In this document: piece by piece, positions 47,397-58,412 of the stretch
Position numbering within the stretch: the stretch's first letter is position 1
How the letters are laid out: every line of letters starts with the position of its first letter
Notes under the pieces: generated by a model
Database searches by the model: none
What the model was told of the DNA's origin: nothing
What the model saw: only the letters and a program-made list of their open reading frames with translations
DNA from: Ursus arctos
Lineage: Eukaryota; Chordata; Mammalia; Carnivora; Ursidae
DNA: 64,000 nucleotides
Direction: 5' to 3'
Assembly (NCBI RefSeq): GCF_023065955.2
Contig: NW_026622808.1
Span: forward strand, 40,684,475 to 40,748,474
Position numbers and translations under genes: made by a program

Positions 47397-47828
47397 ATGA
47401 AGCAGAAACACAGAATAGCTGAGATGGAGGAGAGAGAGAGAGTACTTAAGGTTTGTAATGCTGGCTTCCATGCCCAGCTGTATTGCAGTCCTTGGGCTTC
47501 ATGCGACGCTAAAACATACCTGTGTTTGATGCCCCTACTGCGTTTTCATTCACTCAAGCTGGTTCGGTTAACTGAAGGGAGTCAAATGAATCTAGCCTCT
47601 CTTCACAACTGTAACAACTTCACTACTGCAAATGAACTCATGGGCCCTTTAACACATTGGACAGATCTTGCCGATTCTGGTATTCTAACCCTCCTTGGTA
47701 GCCTGCTGCAGGCTGTGATCACCAAGATGGGGAGGAAACAAACAAACCTTTATGCCCATTTCTTTTGCTGGGTGTTGAAGAAGTTTTATGCACACACCCT
47801 TCTTGCCATTTTTGTAAATATCAGGTAA
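47397..47828 (+). other. Unrecognised 143-codon open frame ending at a donor-like site
   Basis: This is the longest ATG-started plus-strand frame outside a repeat. It encodes 143 residues with no domain I recognise: a charged start (KQKHRIAEMEERER) and a hydrophobic C-terminal third. Its TAA (47826-47828) overlaps CAG|GTAAAA, so the frame would stay open through a hypothetical exon end at 47824. An acceptor-like tract ends at 47366, but an in-frame TGA at 47373-47375 lies before the ATG, so only a first-coding-exon model fits. Chance is still the likeliest explanation. Confidence 0.15.
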
Positions 47829-47859
47829 AACAGCTATGACTATTTATTTGTTACTAGGA

Positions 47860-48227
47860 ATATCAGCTAGGACTCTATGTCAAAAGTTAACAGAAAACCC
47901 AATTCAAGCTAGCTCACTTAATAAATGAAATTTATTAGCTCACATAGGGCAGGTTTCAGGGTTGACAGCTCAAAACGGTCATCAATGACCCAATTTCTTT
48001 CTTGTTTCTCCCCTTTGCCACCTCGGTCAGCTTTATCCTCATGGTCACAGGACAGGTGCCAGATGCAAATGGTACTACTAGTCCAGCAACAGAACAAGAG
48101 TCTACATTCACTCTGATTGGGCTGGAGTAGGTCAGAGTCCCACTCCTAAAAGAATAAATGTGGCTAAGTGGATAGAACATCCTAACTGACCTGTCAGTCA
48201 AAACCCACACCAGTGGCTATGTTGTCA
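47860..48227 (+). repeat. Unassigned old interspersed repeat
   Basis: 'aacccaattcaagctagctcacttaataaatgaaatttattagctcac', 'cctcatggtcacaggac' and 'ctctgattgggctgg' resemble a mammalian repeat class (perhaps related to 43745-44245). Family not named. Confidence 0.4.
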
Positions 48228-48407
48228 TCAGTTTTACTAGAAGTAGATAGGCTGCCATTATGTAGGGGGATATACCCAAACAAAACTCAGAAAATTTTAG
48301 TAAGAGAAAAATGTGGCAAAGTATGCTAGGCAGAGAGCTAACAAATTTCTACCACACTTGTTTCTCATATGTGTAATTGGAAAGTAACTTTAAAAAGGCA
48401 CTTTACT

Positions 48408-48607
48408 GGGGCACTTGGTTGGCTCAGACAAAATGTCTGTCTTTGGCTCAGGTCATGATCCCAGGGATGTGGGACTGAGCCTGGAGTTGGGCTCCTTGCT
48501 CAGCGGGGAGCCTGCTTTTCCCTCTCCCTCTGCCTGCCGCTCCACCTGCTTGTGCTTGCGCGCGCTCTCTCTAATAAATAAACAAAATCTTTGAAAATAA
48601 AATAAAT
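48408..48607 (+). mobile_element. Can-SINE, plus strand, older degenerate copy
   Basis: Head 'ggggcacttggttggctcag', 'ggctcaggtcatgatccc', CT-rich 'ccctctccctctgcc', 'taataaataaacaaaatctttg'. Bases are changed in and around the A box. The TSD is degenerate (about aaaaaggcactttact / aaaatgcattttatt). Confidence 0.88.
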
Positions 48608-49279
48608 TTATTTTAAAAATGCATTTTATTTTGCAGCCATTATAGTAACAATTGGTTCAGGCAAGAATCATCATGCTAAACTAGTAAAGGAAAGCTCGAT
48701 GGGGACTAAGGTATTTACAAACTATCAGGGTATGTTCCCAAAATGACTTACTATTTAAAGATAAAAATTGTAACTCTACCATGGGGAAACCTGGCAGACA
48801 CCACTTTAACCAAGTGATCAAAGTGAACACCACCTATGATGGGACAAACTGACATCATATGCCTCTTGATCAAATTCACTGAGAAGGATACAATATCTCT
48901 TTCATAGTATTTTATTTCTAAAGCCAAAAATGTATAACCTGAGTTTAATAAGGAAAACATCAGACAAACTCAAGGAAAGGGCATTCTACAAAATAACTAG
49001 GCTGTACTTTTCAAAAATGTCATTGATGTGAAAGACACAGAAAGGCTGAGGAGCCATTCCAAATTAATGGAGACTGGAGACAAATGCAAACTAAATGCAA
49101 TGTGTAATCCTAGACTAAAAACACAACTGCTATAAAGGACAGTAGGTCTATACCACGGATAATGTTGCATCAGTGCTGAACACGCTGATTTTGAAAACTG
49201 TACTGTGGTTATGTCAGTGAACGTCTTTGCTCTTAGTAGGCACGTACTGAAGTATTTACTGAAGGAGTATGAGGTCTGC
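48608..49279. other. Non-coding, possibly upstream part of an old L1
   Basis: Nothing can be named with confidence. The following 210 bp is an old L1 3' end, so part of this may belong to it. Confidence 0.4.
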
Positions 49280-49317
49280 AATTGACTCCCAAATAGTTTG
49301 GAGAAAAATGTGTATGT

Positions 49318-49356
<39 letters not shown>

Positions 49357-49492
49357 GTAAAAGCGAATGTGGCAAAATATTAATAACTGGTGAATCTGGG
49401 TAAAAGGTATATGGTAGTTCTTTATACTATTTTTTCAACTTAACGCTTTAAGTTTGAAACTGTTTCAAAATAAAAAGTTTAAAATATTTAAA
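49280..49492 (+). mobile_element. Ancient L1 (L1M-type) 3' end
   Basis: 'gcgaatgtggcaaaatattaataactggtgaatctgggtaaa', 'atatggtagttctttatactat' and 'gtttgaaactgtttcaaaataaaaag' match the 3' end of ancient L1M elements in order. A (CA)n array sits inside it. Confidence 0.75.
49320..49352. repeat. (AC)n microsatellite
   Basis: About 16 uninterrupted AC units within an ancient L1 3' region. Confidence 0.95.
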
Positions 49493-49638
49493 AATTATTT
49501 TGGACTGCGTGTCCCTACAGTTTTTCTCAAAGCATGAGGTATTGCTGTTTCGCACTGGATACCACTTAAGTTTCGTAAGGGCAAAAGAGCTAACAATAAA
49601 TCATAGTTTTCTTTTAACTTATTAGAAACTCAGCTGGT

Positions 49639-49846
49639 GGGGCGCCTGGGTGGCACAGTCGTTAAGCGTCTGCCTTCGGCTCAGGGCATGATCCCTGCGT
49701 TATGGGATCGAGCCCCACATCAGGCTCCTCTGCTGGGAGCGTGCCTTCTTCCTCTCCCACTCCCCTGCTGTGTTCCCTCTCTCGCTGTCTCTATCTCTGT
49801 CAAATAAATAAATAAAATCTTTGAAAAAAAAAAAAAAAAAAAGAAA
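49639..49846 (+). mobile_element. Can-SINE, plus strand, young variant
   Basis: Head 'ggggcgcctgggtggcacag', 'gggcatgatccctgcgttatg', B box 'ggatcgagcccc', 'caaataaataaataaaatc', long poly(A). Perfect 15-bp TSD agaaactcagctggt at 49624-49638 and 49847-49861. Confidence 0.97.
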
Positions 49847-49861
49847 AGAAACTCAGCTGGT

Positions 49862-50334
49862 AAAGGATGGTATGTCTTGGCCAAAGCCTGTTGTTTCTTT
49901 TTCTTCTGGGCACATAGCCAGACTATATCCCAGCCTCCAATGCTGTTATGGGGGTATCTGAGTTCTGGCTGGAGGAATGTGACCTCAGATATCCTCCCAT
50001 GTGACTCTCTAGTCTCTCTTTTCTGTACCTGCTGTCCAGACACAGAAGACCCAATAGAGGACTGTAAGGTCCTAGATGGAAGATGGAAGGAGTGTAGGTC
50101 TCTAAATGCTGTGGGAGGTCAAAGCCCTTACCACTGGCCTGAATTGCGGCAAGAACAGAAAACCACCTTACAGTGTAAAGCTACAGAGATTGGATTATCT
50201 GTTATAATAGCCTGACTAGTCAATAACCTGACTAGTAAAGTTACCTGATTTATAAACCAAATTAATATAAAGGGGATACTTCAGGAAAATGCACTGAGGA
50301 TTCATGTGTTTGCTTTCAGAATATACTTTAGAAT
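49862..50334. other. Non-coding, nothing recognised
   Basis: 'cctgactagt' occurs twice, at 50211-50220 and 50227-50236, a small local repeat. The frame 49877-50215 starts close to the SINE TSD and has no domain. Confidence 0.42.
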
Positions 50335-50869
50335 AGCAGTTCTCAAAGTGTGGTTAAGGGACTCTTGGTTCTCAAAGGGTAGTTTGGGGACCCTTGAAAG
50401 TCTCCAAGACATTTTCAGGGGCTCTGTGGTGTCAAAACTATTTTCAGAACAATACTAAGATGTTCTTTGTCCTTTTCCCTCCTTCTCTTACAAGTACACA
50501 CTGGAGTTTGCCAGAAGTGACATGATGTATTATACCAAAAGAGACTGAATACAGAAGATGATATGAGAATACTCCTGTCTTCTAGTCAGCCAAACATTAA
50601 AGAGATTTACCAAAATGTAAAACAATGTCACTCTTTGCTAATTTTTTTTTTTTGCTTTAGAAAATATAGATATTTTATGTTAGTCATTCAGAGTTATTTA
50701 TGCTAACATGTAATGGGGTTACTATTTTTAAATAATAACTATCTTTCAAGTTTACTTTTAATTTCTAATATGGTAAATACTGAAAATGTAACTCTTTGGG
50801 GTCTTCAATAATTTTTAAGTGTGTGAAGGGGTCCTGAGACCAAAAAGTTTAAGAAGCACTGTTTCACAA
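50335..50869 (+). repeat. hAT-type DNA transposon relic (MITE-like)
   Basis: It starts 'cagttctcaaagtgtgg' and ends 'aaaaagtttaagaagcactg', which are imperfect inverted termini of hAT-class elements. The interior has 'ctttttgtcctttt'-like and 'ttaaagagatttaccaaaatgtaaaacaatg' segments typical of a mammalian non-autonomous element. No transposase frame and no clear 8-bp TSD. Confidence 0.68.
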
Positions 50870-51169
50870 GTGTAAGTCTACTCTACTGTTTCACAACAAG
50901 TATATCTAAGAGTCATATCATTCTAAACAAAATAAACCCATATTGTTAAAATATAAGAGATGGGATAGTGAGGACCCTCAGCTGACCCCTAGTAACCAAA
51001 AAGCATAGTGTCTAGGACATGGTAGGTGCTAAATATGTAACTGTTAAATTAATACACTGTACAATGGTGAGCATATCCATATTTAAGAGTGTTGTGATAA
51101 TTGAATGAGACAACATGTGTATGTGTTTGTGCATATTATTATTGTTCACAATTATTCACTATCACTCTT
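50870..51169. other. Non-coding; MIR/L2-like end at 50990-51060
   Basis: 'agtgtctaggacatggtaggtgctaaatatg' resembles the shared 3' end of MIR and L2. The rest is unassigned. Confidence 0.45.
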
Positions 51170-51520
51170 TTTATGTAAGATGTTTTTATGTCTCCCCCAA
51201 CTGACTTCATGCTTGGCTGTATGACCTGACTCGGCCAATGGGATGTAAGCAGAAGTAACATGTGCCACACATATCTGAGAAGAAGCTTTGAATTGTGTGG
51301 TTCTGCCCAGACTCTTGCTCTTTTGCCCTTGCCTCATGAAGAGCATGTCCCAGATAGGGGCTGTCTGTTGAGTGCAGGTTCTAGAATGAGAAGACACAGA
51401 ACAGATACATAGTTGACCCTCCTCTGCAGCTCTCAGGTAATGTGTGACAGAAATATGTAAAACTGTTCTAAGCCATCTTAGCAAATCTGGCAAATACAGT
51501 ATGAAACGAGCCTAACATCC
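51170..51520 (+). repeat. Unassigned old interspersed repeat
   Basis: 'gactcggccaatgggatgtaagcagaagtaacatgtg', 'cccagataggggctg' and the rest follow a known mammalian repeat order I cannot name. The insert at 34311-34631 may be related. Confidence 0.42.
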
Positions 51521-52644
51521 TGGAGATGCTCAGTAAACCTAACCATTCTAATCAGCGCTATTCAGCTAAAGCAGCACTAAAGAACTGTTGCTTCGTCCTT
51601 GAGTGACGGCACAAAGCAGAGCCTACCCTGAGGAATTAAGGTAGTTTATATAGCACCATTGACATAACCTCAGGATTCCAGGTAAACGAAGGACATGACA
51701 TAGGACAGGAGTGGCCTCAGAGTAGTTTTCACTGTAATAAAAAATTCTGGCTACCATGTACCCCTAAATACCACCTACTGGAGGGGCTCAGGAATATCCG
51801 TAGATGTCACTAGCAGGTGACTGAGAAAGAAAGAGGTTCTAAGATGACTGAAAAATGCCCAGGCTCAAAGGAGAGTCCAGTGGGTCTATCAGCCCATCTG
51901 CCTGACCTGCCCACACCCTCTTCTCGGGGAATCTGCTCCAGTTTAGAGCCTCTGAGGCTAAAACCAAAGACAAAGCAGCTGGCTGAAAGCCAATGATTGG
52001 CCTGGTTATAATCCTGATTATTCTTTCAGATCTTCGCACTAGAAGATATACCGACTGAATGTGGTCAGAGAGCGATGGGCATGGGAGTTGTAGGGGCACT
52101 GAGGGAGGTACTGGCAGCCACATTTGCCCACGCGCAAAACAACAAGCCATCAGAGAAAGCTGGTCTGCAGGATGACACAGAACGCAGCAGACTTACAGGA
52201 CAAGAGACGAGAGAGTAGCTGCCAGAGAGAAATTACCGACAACTTTTGCCTCCGAGGAGACCCATATCAACTTGCGCAGTTGGGTTCCATAAGATCTCCC
52301 CATGTTCTTCTAACACTTCTTTTACTTGACATAATTTTAATAGAGCAATGTCCCTAACAACCAAGTGACCCTTAAAAGAAGTAGGTTTTTTTGTTTTTTA
52401 GCCTTGCTAATCCTGACCCAAACACAGAATTGAACTGATTTCTGGTGGTTTATAGAGGACAGGGGTTGGGTAGGAATAGAAACCTGGATTACAGTAACAG
52501 AATTAACTTTCTACAACTGAGAATCCAAAGTACTTGCAGGAATAACTTTGCTCTCAGAGTGTCAGAAACCATGACTATAAAATCATAATATATCTTTACC
52601 TTTTTCCAACGCAAGCACTAAAAGGCAGCAAAGATATCAAGCAA
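51521..52644. other. Non-coding, nothing recognised
   Basis: Frames at 51839-52150 (minus) and 52124-52357 (plus) show no domain. Balanced GC at 51840-52260, but no repeat or exon can be supported. Confidence 0.4.
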
Positions 52645-52790
52645 AGATGCTAGAGAGTCAGGAGTTCTGGATTCAGTGTTGGCTTTGCCTCTAAGAACCT
52701 TTGTGTCTTGAAAAATGCCACATCCCCTTTCTGAGTCTCAAGGTTTTTTTCTATAAAAAATAGGGGTTGGATAAGATTTGTAGATTCCCT
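52645..52790 (+). repeat. MIR SINE
   Basis: 'tcaggagttctggattcagtg', 'ttggctttgcctctaagaacc', 'ataggggttggataaga' follow MIR order. Confidence 0.7.
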
Positions 52791-53175
52791 ACAATAATAG
52801 AGAATTGAACTTCTAAAACGTTTTAAAAGTTTATATTAACACATCAATTTCTAAAATATAGTGAATTTGTATATTTTATTATAAATCACTGTTTATGGTA
52901 TAGCAATAATCACATATGGTTTTAAATACTGTATTTTCCAAGTTACAAATCAGTGGCATTTAGCCTTAGAAGAAAGGGGATGGTAATACCTATGTATAGA
53001 AAACAGAACAGCTGTTCCTATTTACTGCTAACAAACGTAACCAACCTCCAACTATACTGAGGATTTCATATCACTGTCATTGTTTCGGTTTATTATAATA
53101 GCTTTTTAAGTATGAAAGATATAAAATGTAAGATCACTAAAGTGTTCCAATAAAAAAGGGCAGACTACTTGGTTT
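52791..53175. other. Non-coding, AT-rich
   Basis: Nothing recognised. Confidence 0.45.
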
Positions 53176-53191
53176 TAATTAAAGTTCTCTG

Positions 53192-53217
53192 AAAAAAAAA
53201 GTAAAATTAAAAAAAAA
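53192..53217 (+). mobile_element. Poly(A)-only retro-insertion with 16-bp TSD
   Basis: A 26-bp A-rich segment (A9, gtaaaatt, A9) is flanked by perfect 16-bp direct repeats taattaaagttctctg at 53176-53191 and 53218-53233. This is the signature left when L1 machinery inserts only an A tail. A short tandem duplication with A-run growth is an alternative. Confidence 0.65.
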
Positions 53218-53233
53218 TAATTAAAGTTCTCTG

Positions 53234-53649
53234 GGTGTTCTGTTAGGGGCTTATAATCAGAGTTTTCATCGAAGAACCAAGTGTGATGCTCCTTAGCTTT
53301 AATCGGCCTTAAGAACATTTATTTGCATTTACTCTTACCCACAGAACATGTTTTGAAAAAACTCAAGAGAATTTATTTCTCCTTACCTAAGTTCTTCTGC
53401 CTTTTCTCATTCTTTGAAATAGTTACTATCCTCCCAGTAGAGGTGTAGCTAAGAGAAATGTAGTTTATACTTGGCAGGGCAAATAAAAGGTTAAATTATG
53501 GCTCGGTTAGTAGATTTCCAGGAAATAAGTGTTGAGAAGAGGAAAGCTGGATACTGTTCACTGGCTTCTTACTCTAATTCTCATTTCTTTTCCTATCTTT
53601 TCCTAATCCAAGAACCACCCTGACAGTATATCAACACATTTCAGTATAA
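53234..53649. other. Non-coding, nothing recognised
   Basis: No named repeat or gene. Confidence 0.45.
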
Positions 53650-54085
53650 CACGATATAACAAGCATTATCGAGGACCCACCATGCACACAGAATTCTTCG
53701 AAGTGCTGTGGTGATCACAATGATGAATAAGTTGTCCCTATCCTCAAAGGAATCATAGACACAAGTATAGGAACACTCTGAATGGAGAGACCAACTGCAA
53801 CCGGAGAACAGGGGGAAGATGCATGGAGGATACATATTTGGGTTTGACCTTAAAGAGTGATTTGGGTTTCAAAAGGTGAAGAGACAGGATCAGGTTGGAT
53901 GACAACTTAAGCCAGAGCATAAGAGCATGTGGGGTGCTCAGCAACCAGAGTGTCAATGGTAAGGGGAAGGAGGTGTCTAAGGTCAGATCCAGAAAGGCCA
54001 AGAGTGCCCAGTGACGACCAACTCTGCAGGGCTTGGGCTGTGGCAAATCTGATGGCTTCATGGATCTAGGATGTCTAAGATCAAG
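53650..54085 (-). repeat. Probable L2 LINE, minus strand, degraded
   Basis: 'gaggacccaccatgcacac', 'ataagttgtccctatcctcaaaggaatcatagac', then purine-rich sequence as expected for antisense L2. Similarity is weaker than for the other L2 copies. Confidence 0.5.
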
Positions 54086-54440
54086 AGTAAAAACTTAAAG
54101 TTCAAATATTGATCATTTAAAAAGTAACAGTAAATGTTAAGAGTTCCCAGCAACAGAAGACTTACATGTAGTTGAAATTTGCAACATCAGCTTTATTTGG
54201 CTATGTATTACGACTCCGTTTTAAAGAGAAGGTCAAACCGTATTGGTAGATATCAACCTTTTGAGGGAGAAATAGCAACCTCTATTCATATAAAACATAG
54301 AAATATTATCATTCCAAAATACATATAAAACTGAAAAAAAGGGAGAACAGATTGTTCTGTTTGAAGAAACAGAAGTGACTGACAACTGTATAAAAATCAG
54401 GGCATTAGACAATTTTAAGTGTTCTTTCCAGCTACCTCCC
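54086..54440. other. Non-coding, AT-rich
   Basis: Nothing recognised. Confidence 0.45.
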
Positions 54441-54453
54441 AAACTTCATTTCT

Positions 54454-54651
54454 TTTTTTTTAAGATTTTATTTATTTATTTGACAGAGAGAGGGACAGCC
54501 AGCGAGAGAGGGAACACAAGCAGGGGGAGTGGGAGAGGAAGAAGCAGGCTCCCAGCAGAGTATGGAGCCCGATGTAGGGCTCGACCCCAGAACCCTGGGA
54601 TCACGCCCTGAGCCAAAGGCTGAAGCTTAACAACTGAGCCAGGCGCCCCCT
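54454..54651 (-). mobile_element. Can-SINE, minus strand
   Basis: Poly(T), 'aagattttatttatttatttg', antisense CT region, 'gatcacgccctgagcc', ending 'gagccaggcgccccc'. Perfect 13-bp TSD aaacttcatttct at 54441-54453 and 54652-54664. Confidence 0.96.
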
Positions 54652-54664
54652 AAACTTCATTTCT

Positions 54665-55544
54665 ATGAATGGAAATTCTAAATGGAAGTATCACCATCTC
54701 ACCAATTTTAAAGCACCCATATCTTCCTTCACTTCTTTCCCCAAAAGAAGTACACCACACCAGAAACTGAGACCATTCAAAGAAGTTTAACAATGCAAGG
54801 AATCTGAAATTGCTGAGAGAAGGAAATGAACATTTACCAAGTGTGCACTACGTGCCGGGTACTATGTCAGACCTCTGTGAACAACTCAAAGTCCAATGAA
54901 GTCTGCGGCTGCCTACTGTAATAGCTGGGGAATGTCTTTTCACATGGGACTTAGAAATTCAAAGTTCGATGAAAGCTTCATTGGGATCCAAATGCATTAG
55001 CCCCTGAAGATCTCATGGTCTAGTTAGGGTACAGAGTTGGTTGTAGCGATACATAAATAACAGGACCATTATGTGAGAAATGCCATAACAGACTTATGTG
55101 TAAGTGCTGTTGTAAGATATGTTTGTGATTTACTACATATATTTCATTCCACTGAAGTTATTTCTGTGAGTCCAAATAAAGACTCTAAAATACTTGTACA
55201 TCCAAGTGAGACACTCTACAATTTAAGGGAAAAAAATATTACAAAATTCAGGAATGCTAGATACAGCCCTCCCCACCAGGGGGGTGCTCCTTGTAATTAT
55301 TACTGGATGACTTAATCAAAGCCAAATGAGTTCATAAAGTTTCATGACATATTTTAATTGCTAACAAGGACTTTTTCTTTCATATTAATAAGTTCTAGAA
55401 TGCTTCATTAATAAAAATTCTTAAATGATTATGAATTTTATAATGGGGACTATGTAAGTCCCATAACATACATATTGTATTGTATTTTGTAGATGTTTAA
55501 AATTATTTTATTTTGAATAACTGAAATAATTAAGTGCCAGAATA
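54665..55544. other. Non-coding; possible MIR trace at 54825-54890
   Basis: 'catttaccaagtgtgcactacgtgccgggtac' resembles an antisense MIR or L2 start. The remainder is unassigned AT-rich DNA. Confidence 0.42.
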
Positions 55545-55561
55545 AAAATAAAATACATGAG

Positions 55562-55783
55562 GGGCGCCTGGGTGGCACAGCGGTTGGGCGTCTGCCTTCA
55601 GCTCAGGGCGTGATCCCGGCGATCTGGGATCGAGCCCCACATCAGGCTCCTCCGCTGTGAGCCTGCTTCTTCCTCTCCCACTCCCCCTGCTTGTGTTCCC
55701 TCTCTCGCTGGCTGTCTCTGTCTCTGTCGAATAAATAAATAAAATCTTTAAAAAAAAAAAAATAAAATAAAATAAAATAAAAT
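55562..55783 (+). mobile_element. Can-SINE, plus strand, young variant
   Basis: Head 'gggcgcctgggtggcacag', 'gggcgtgatcccggcg', B box 'ggatcgagcccc', 'cgaataaataaataaaatc', poly(A) then (AAAAT)n. TSD aaaataaaatacatgag at 55545-55561 and 55784-55800. It landed at the 5' TSD of an older SINE (55801-56005). Confidence 0.96.
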
Positions 55784-55796
55784 AAAATAAAATACA
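55758..55796 (+). repeat. (AAAAT)n microsatellite in SINE tail/TSD
   Basis: About seven AAAAT-type units joining the A tail to a TSD that itself begins AAAATAAAAT. The array probably grew from the tail-TSD junction. Confidence 0.92.
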
Positions 55797-55800
55797 TGAG

Positions 55801-56005
55801 GGGGGGTGCCTGGGTGGCTCAGTCAGTTAAGTGTCCAACTTTTGATTTCGGCTCAGGTTGTGATCTCAGGGTTGTGAGATGGAGCCACATGCCAGGCTCC
55901 GTGCTCAGCGCAGAGTCGGCTTGAGATTCTCTCCCTTTTCCCCGCCCTCTGCCCTTCCCCCTGTTTGTGCTCTCTCTCAAATAAATCTTTTCAAAAAAAT
56001 ACAGT
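55801..56005 (+). mobile_element. Older Can-SINE, plus strand
   Basis: Head 'ggtgcctgggtggctcagtcagttaag', 'ttggatttcggctcagg'-type left part, 'ctctctctcaaataaatc', A-rich end. The older TSD (about aaaatacatgag / aaaatacagtgag) brackets it. It is a different, older subfamily from its neighbour. Confidence 0.93.
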
Positions 56006-56547
56006 GAGAACCAAACCAGACGAAACATTTCTCCTGACAATAAAAGGTGAGTTATATATCAATGACGTTGAAGAAACCTATCTTTCCAACTCTGCCATAT
56101 CAAAGAAGTAAGAGCATTTGGAAGATATGTGATTTGCTGTAAGTCATCTTTAATCATCCCTGTTAGTGAAGGAGAACACGGGCAATAGTAAATAGCAAAG
56201 GCCTACATCTTATACCTTAAGCACTAGAAATCTACTTTATTTTTCCCAGGGCCTGTTTATTCACAGATGAGCCTTCCTGTCTATCTGTGATTCTACACTT
56301 GGCCTGGTCACCTGTAAGTCCCTCAAACCAATGCTCTGAAGCTAGGAGTTCCTACAGTTGTCTTTTAAATAAATCGCTAGCATCCATAACCAAGAGATGG
56401 GAGTCACTTCTTTTCATGTTTATGTTGATCACTTTCTTCCAGACAGAGAACCTGCATGAGCCAGTAGTCAAAAAAAGCTTTCCCATTTCTCTAGGGACTA
56501 GCACCATGAAAACTTCACAGGGAAAAGAGACATGCCCAACTTGCCTC
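56006..56547. other. Non-coding, nothing recognised
   Basis: The frame 56287-56616 runs into the next SINE and is fortuitous. Confidence 0.45.
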
Positions 56548-56560
56548 AAATGTTTTAGAA

Positions 56561-56732
56561 CAGAGGCACCTGGGTGGCTCAGTCAGTTAAGCGTCTGCCT
56601 TCGACTCAGGTCTTGATCCTAGGGTCTTGGGACCGAGCCACACATGGAGCCCATTTCTCCCTCTCCCTCTGCCCCTCCACCTGCTCATTTTTTTCTCTCT
56701 CTCTCTCAAATAAATAAATAAAATCTTTTAAA
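56561..56732 (+). mobile_element. Can-SINE, plus strand, shortened
   Basis: 'ggcacctgggtggctcagtc', 'ggtcttgatcctagggtc', 'tctctctcaaataaataaataaaatc'. Perfect 13-bp TSD aaatgttttagaa at 56548-56560 and 56733-56745. The segment between B box and CT region is shorter than in the other copies. Confidence 0.94.
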
Positions 56733-56854
56733 AAATGTTTTAGAAGAACAATCTAAAAATTAAATATCCCAGCACTCTTATTTAGAGATGTAAAAATTAC
56801 AAACTATGCAATTACCATTTGGCATTACGAACTTAATCCTTGTAATTATTCAAT

Positions 56855-57002
56855 AAATAGGTATAAATATCACCCCTGTTGTACAAATGAGGCTGTGACA
56901 CACAGAGGGCTTAGCATCTCGCCCAGGGTCTTCAAGCCAGAACATGGCAAAGCCAGTGACTCCCAAGCTGCAAGCTGACCCATCACAGGACTCTGACTTG
57001 TG
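56855..57002 (-). repeat. MIR SINE
   Basis: 'atcacccctgttgtacaaatgaggctgtgac', 'cgcccagggtcttcaagccag' follow antisense MIR order. Confidence 0.72.
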
Positions 57003-58309
57003 CCCTGATGCTGTTTGGGGCAATAATTTAACTGCACAGAGCTCTAACAAATGTATGACCTTTACTTATGATTGTACAGAGTAAGAACACTTCCAAATAT
57101 TTGCATATGTGCTTTTTTTTTTTTTTTTTTTTTGCTAGTATTGTGCTTTAGCTTTCAGAATGCATCTAGGTTATCTAAAGACTACTGTCAAGATAATTTG
57201 GGAAAGTAAATGAACCAAACTAACAACCAGCAGAAAGAAAAGATTTCTCAAAAAACATTTAATAGGTAAAGAAAACGGCATCTGATTTATATACCTACCA
57301 CATGTGTTATCTAAATCTTCCACACAAAGCCTATTTTAAGGCATGCAAATTTAATATATTATGAAAGGCACTATGCAAAGCATCTTAAAGTGCTCTCCTT
57401 ACTAATGCATGTAACAAAATATACTGATTATGCAAGTACATTTAATTGGATATAATTAAAATAATGAGATTTAAATACTGATGATTTTAAAAAGAAAAAA
57501 TAGAAGTTGGAATTAGCCATGAGATACATTCAAAATGTTAATGAAACTTGTAATGTCATGACCACTTTAGTGCTCGATACTCTTACTAGTTCAAAAAAGA
57601 GCAACACCTGGCCATTTCTGCCCGGTTCTAAACACATAGTTTAGAGATGTGACATAAAATATTTTATTGGATAACAGAACACTTGGCTCTTGAATAACAT
57701 CATTTTTACACATCACTTAAGAGATACATAGCAACCACTATTTTCTTCGAAGAAAGGCATCAAAATGACCAAAAAAGATAATATAAATTTTCCACAGGAA
57801 GAGTTGTGCTTGGTTAAATGGACACAATCTCAAAAGATCTTTGCTAATGTAAAGATACCAAATTTAGGTATTCTCTCAACTCTGGTGGCTTTAGAGTGGC
57901 TGAAGAAGATGGATGGCATGTGAAAAGAACAGGTCTGCTGCTGTGAGGCCATATTCCCTTTACCTGGTATAAAGTTTCAAAGAGGTCTACAGTCCCCAAC
58001 GTTACTCAAGAAGAGACAAGAGCAAAATTCAATAGAGCAGAAGGACCTGAAACTTCTATTAAACTTCTCTTCAGACCTCTTTGTCTAGCTCACTAGCAAC
58101 AATACAGAAAAGGTGATACAGGGCAAACTTTTATTAAATTACCTTGAGGCGAAAGCTTTGTTTTGTGGGATGGGTATGTTTCCATTTTGAAGAAATGGCA
58201 GAGGAAGCTGTAAGATCCACACGGGCCTAAACCTCCTAAAATTTCTTAGGAAAAAAACCCAACATCCCCGATTAACTCTGACAATTAAAACAAAAGAAAA
58301 CAAGCTCAC
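57003..58309. other. Non-coding, AT-rich; poly(T) at 57113-57134
   Basis: T-run near 57113-57134 has no recognisable attached element. No gene or named repeat elsewhere. Confidence 0.45.
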
Positions 58310-58412
58310 ATCACCATTTACTGAAGAGGAAATTGAGACAGAAGTTAAGTGCCTGGCCTAAAGGCATATAACTAGGGATACAGCAAAAGGATAAGAGAAC
58401 AATTCTGGTATG
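58310..58412 (-). repeat. MIR SINE fragment
   Basis: 'tttactgaagaggaaattgagac', 'aagtgcctggcctaaaggcatataactag' follow antisense MIR order. Confidence 0.6.
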
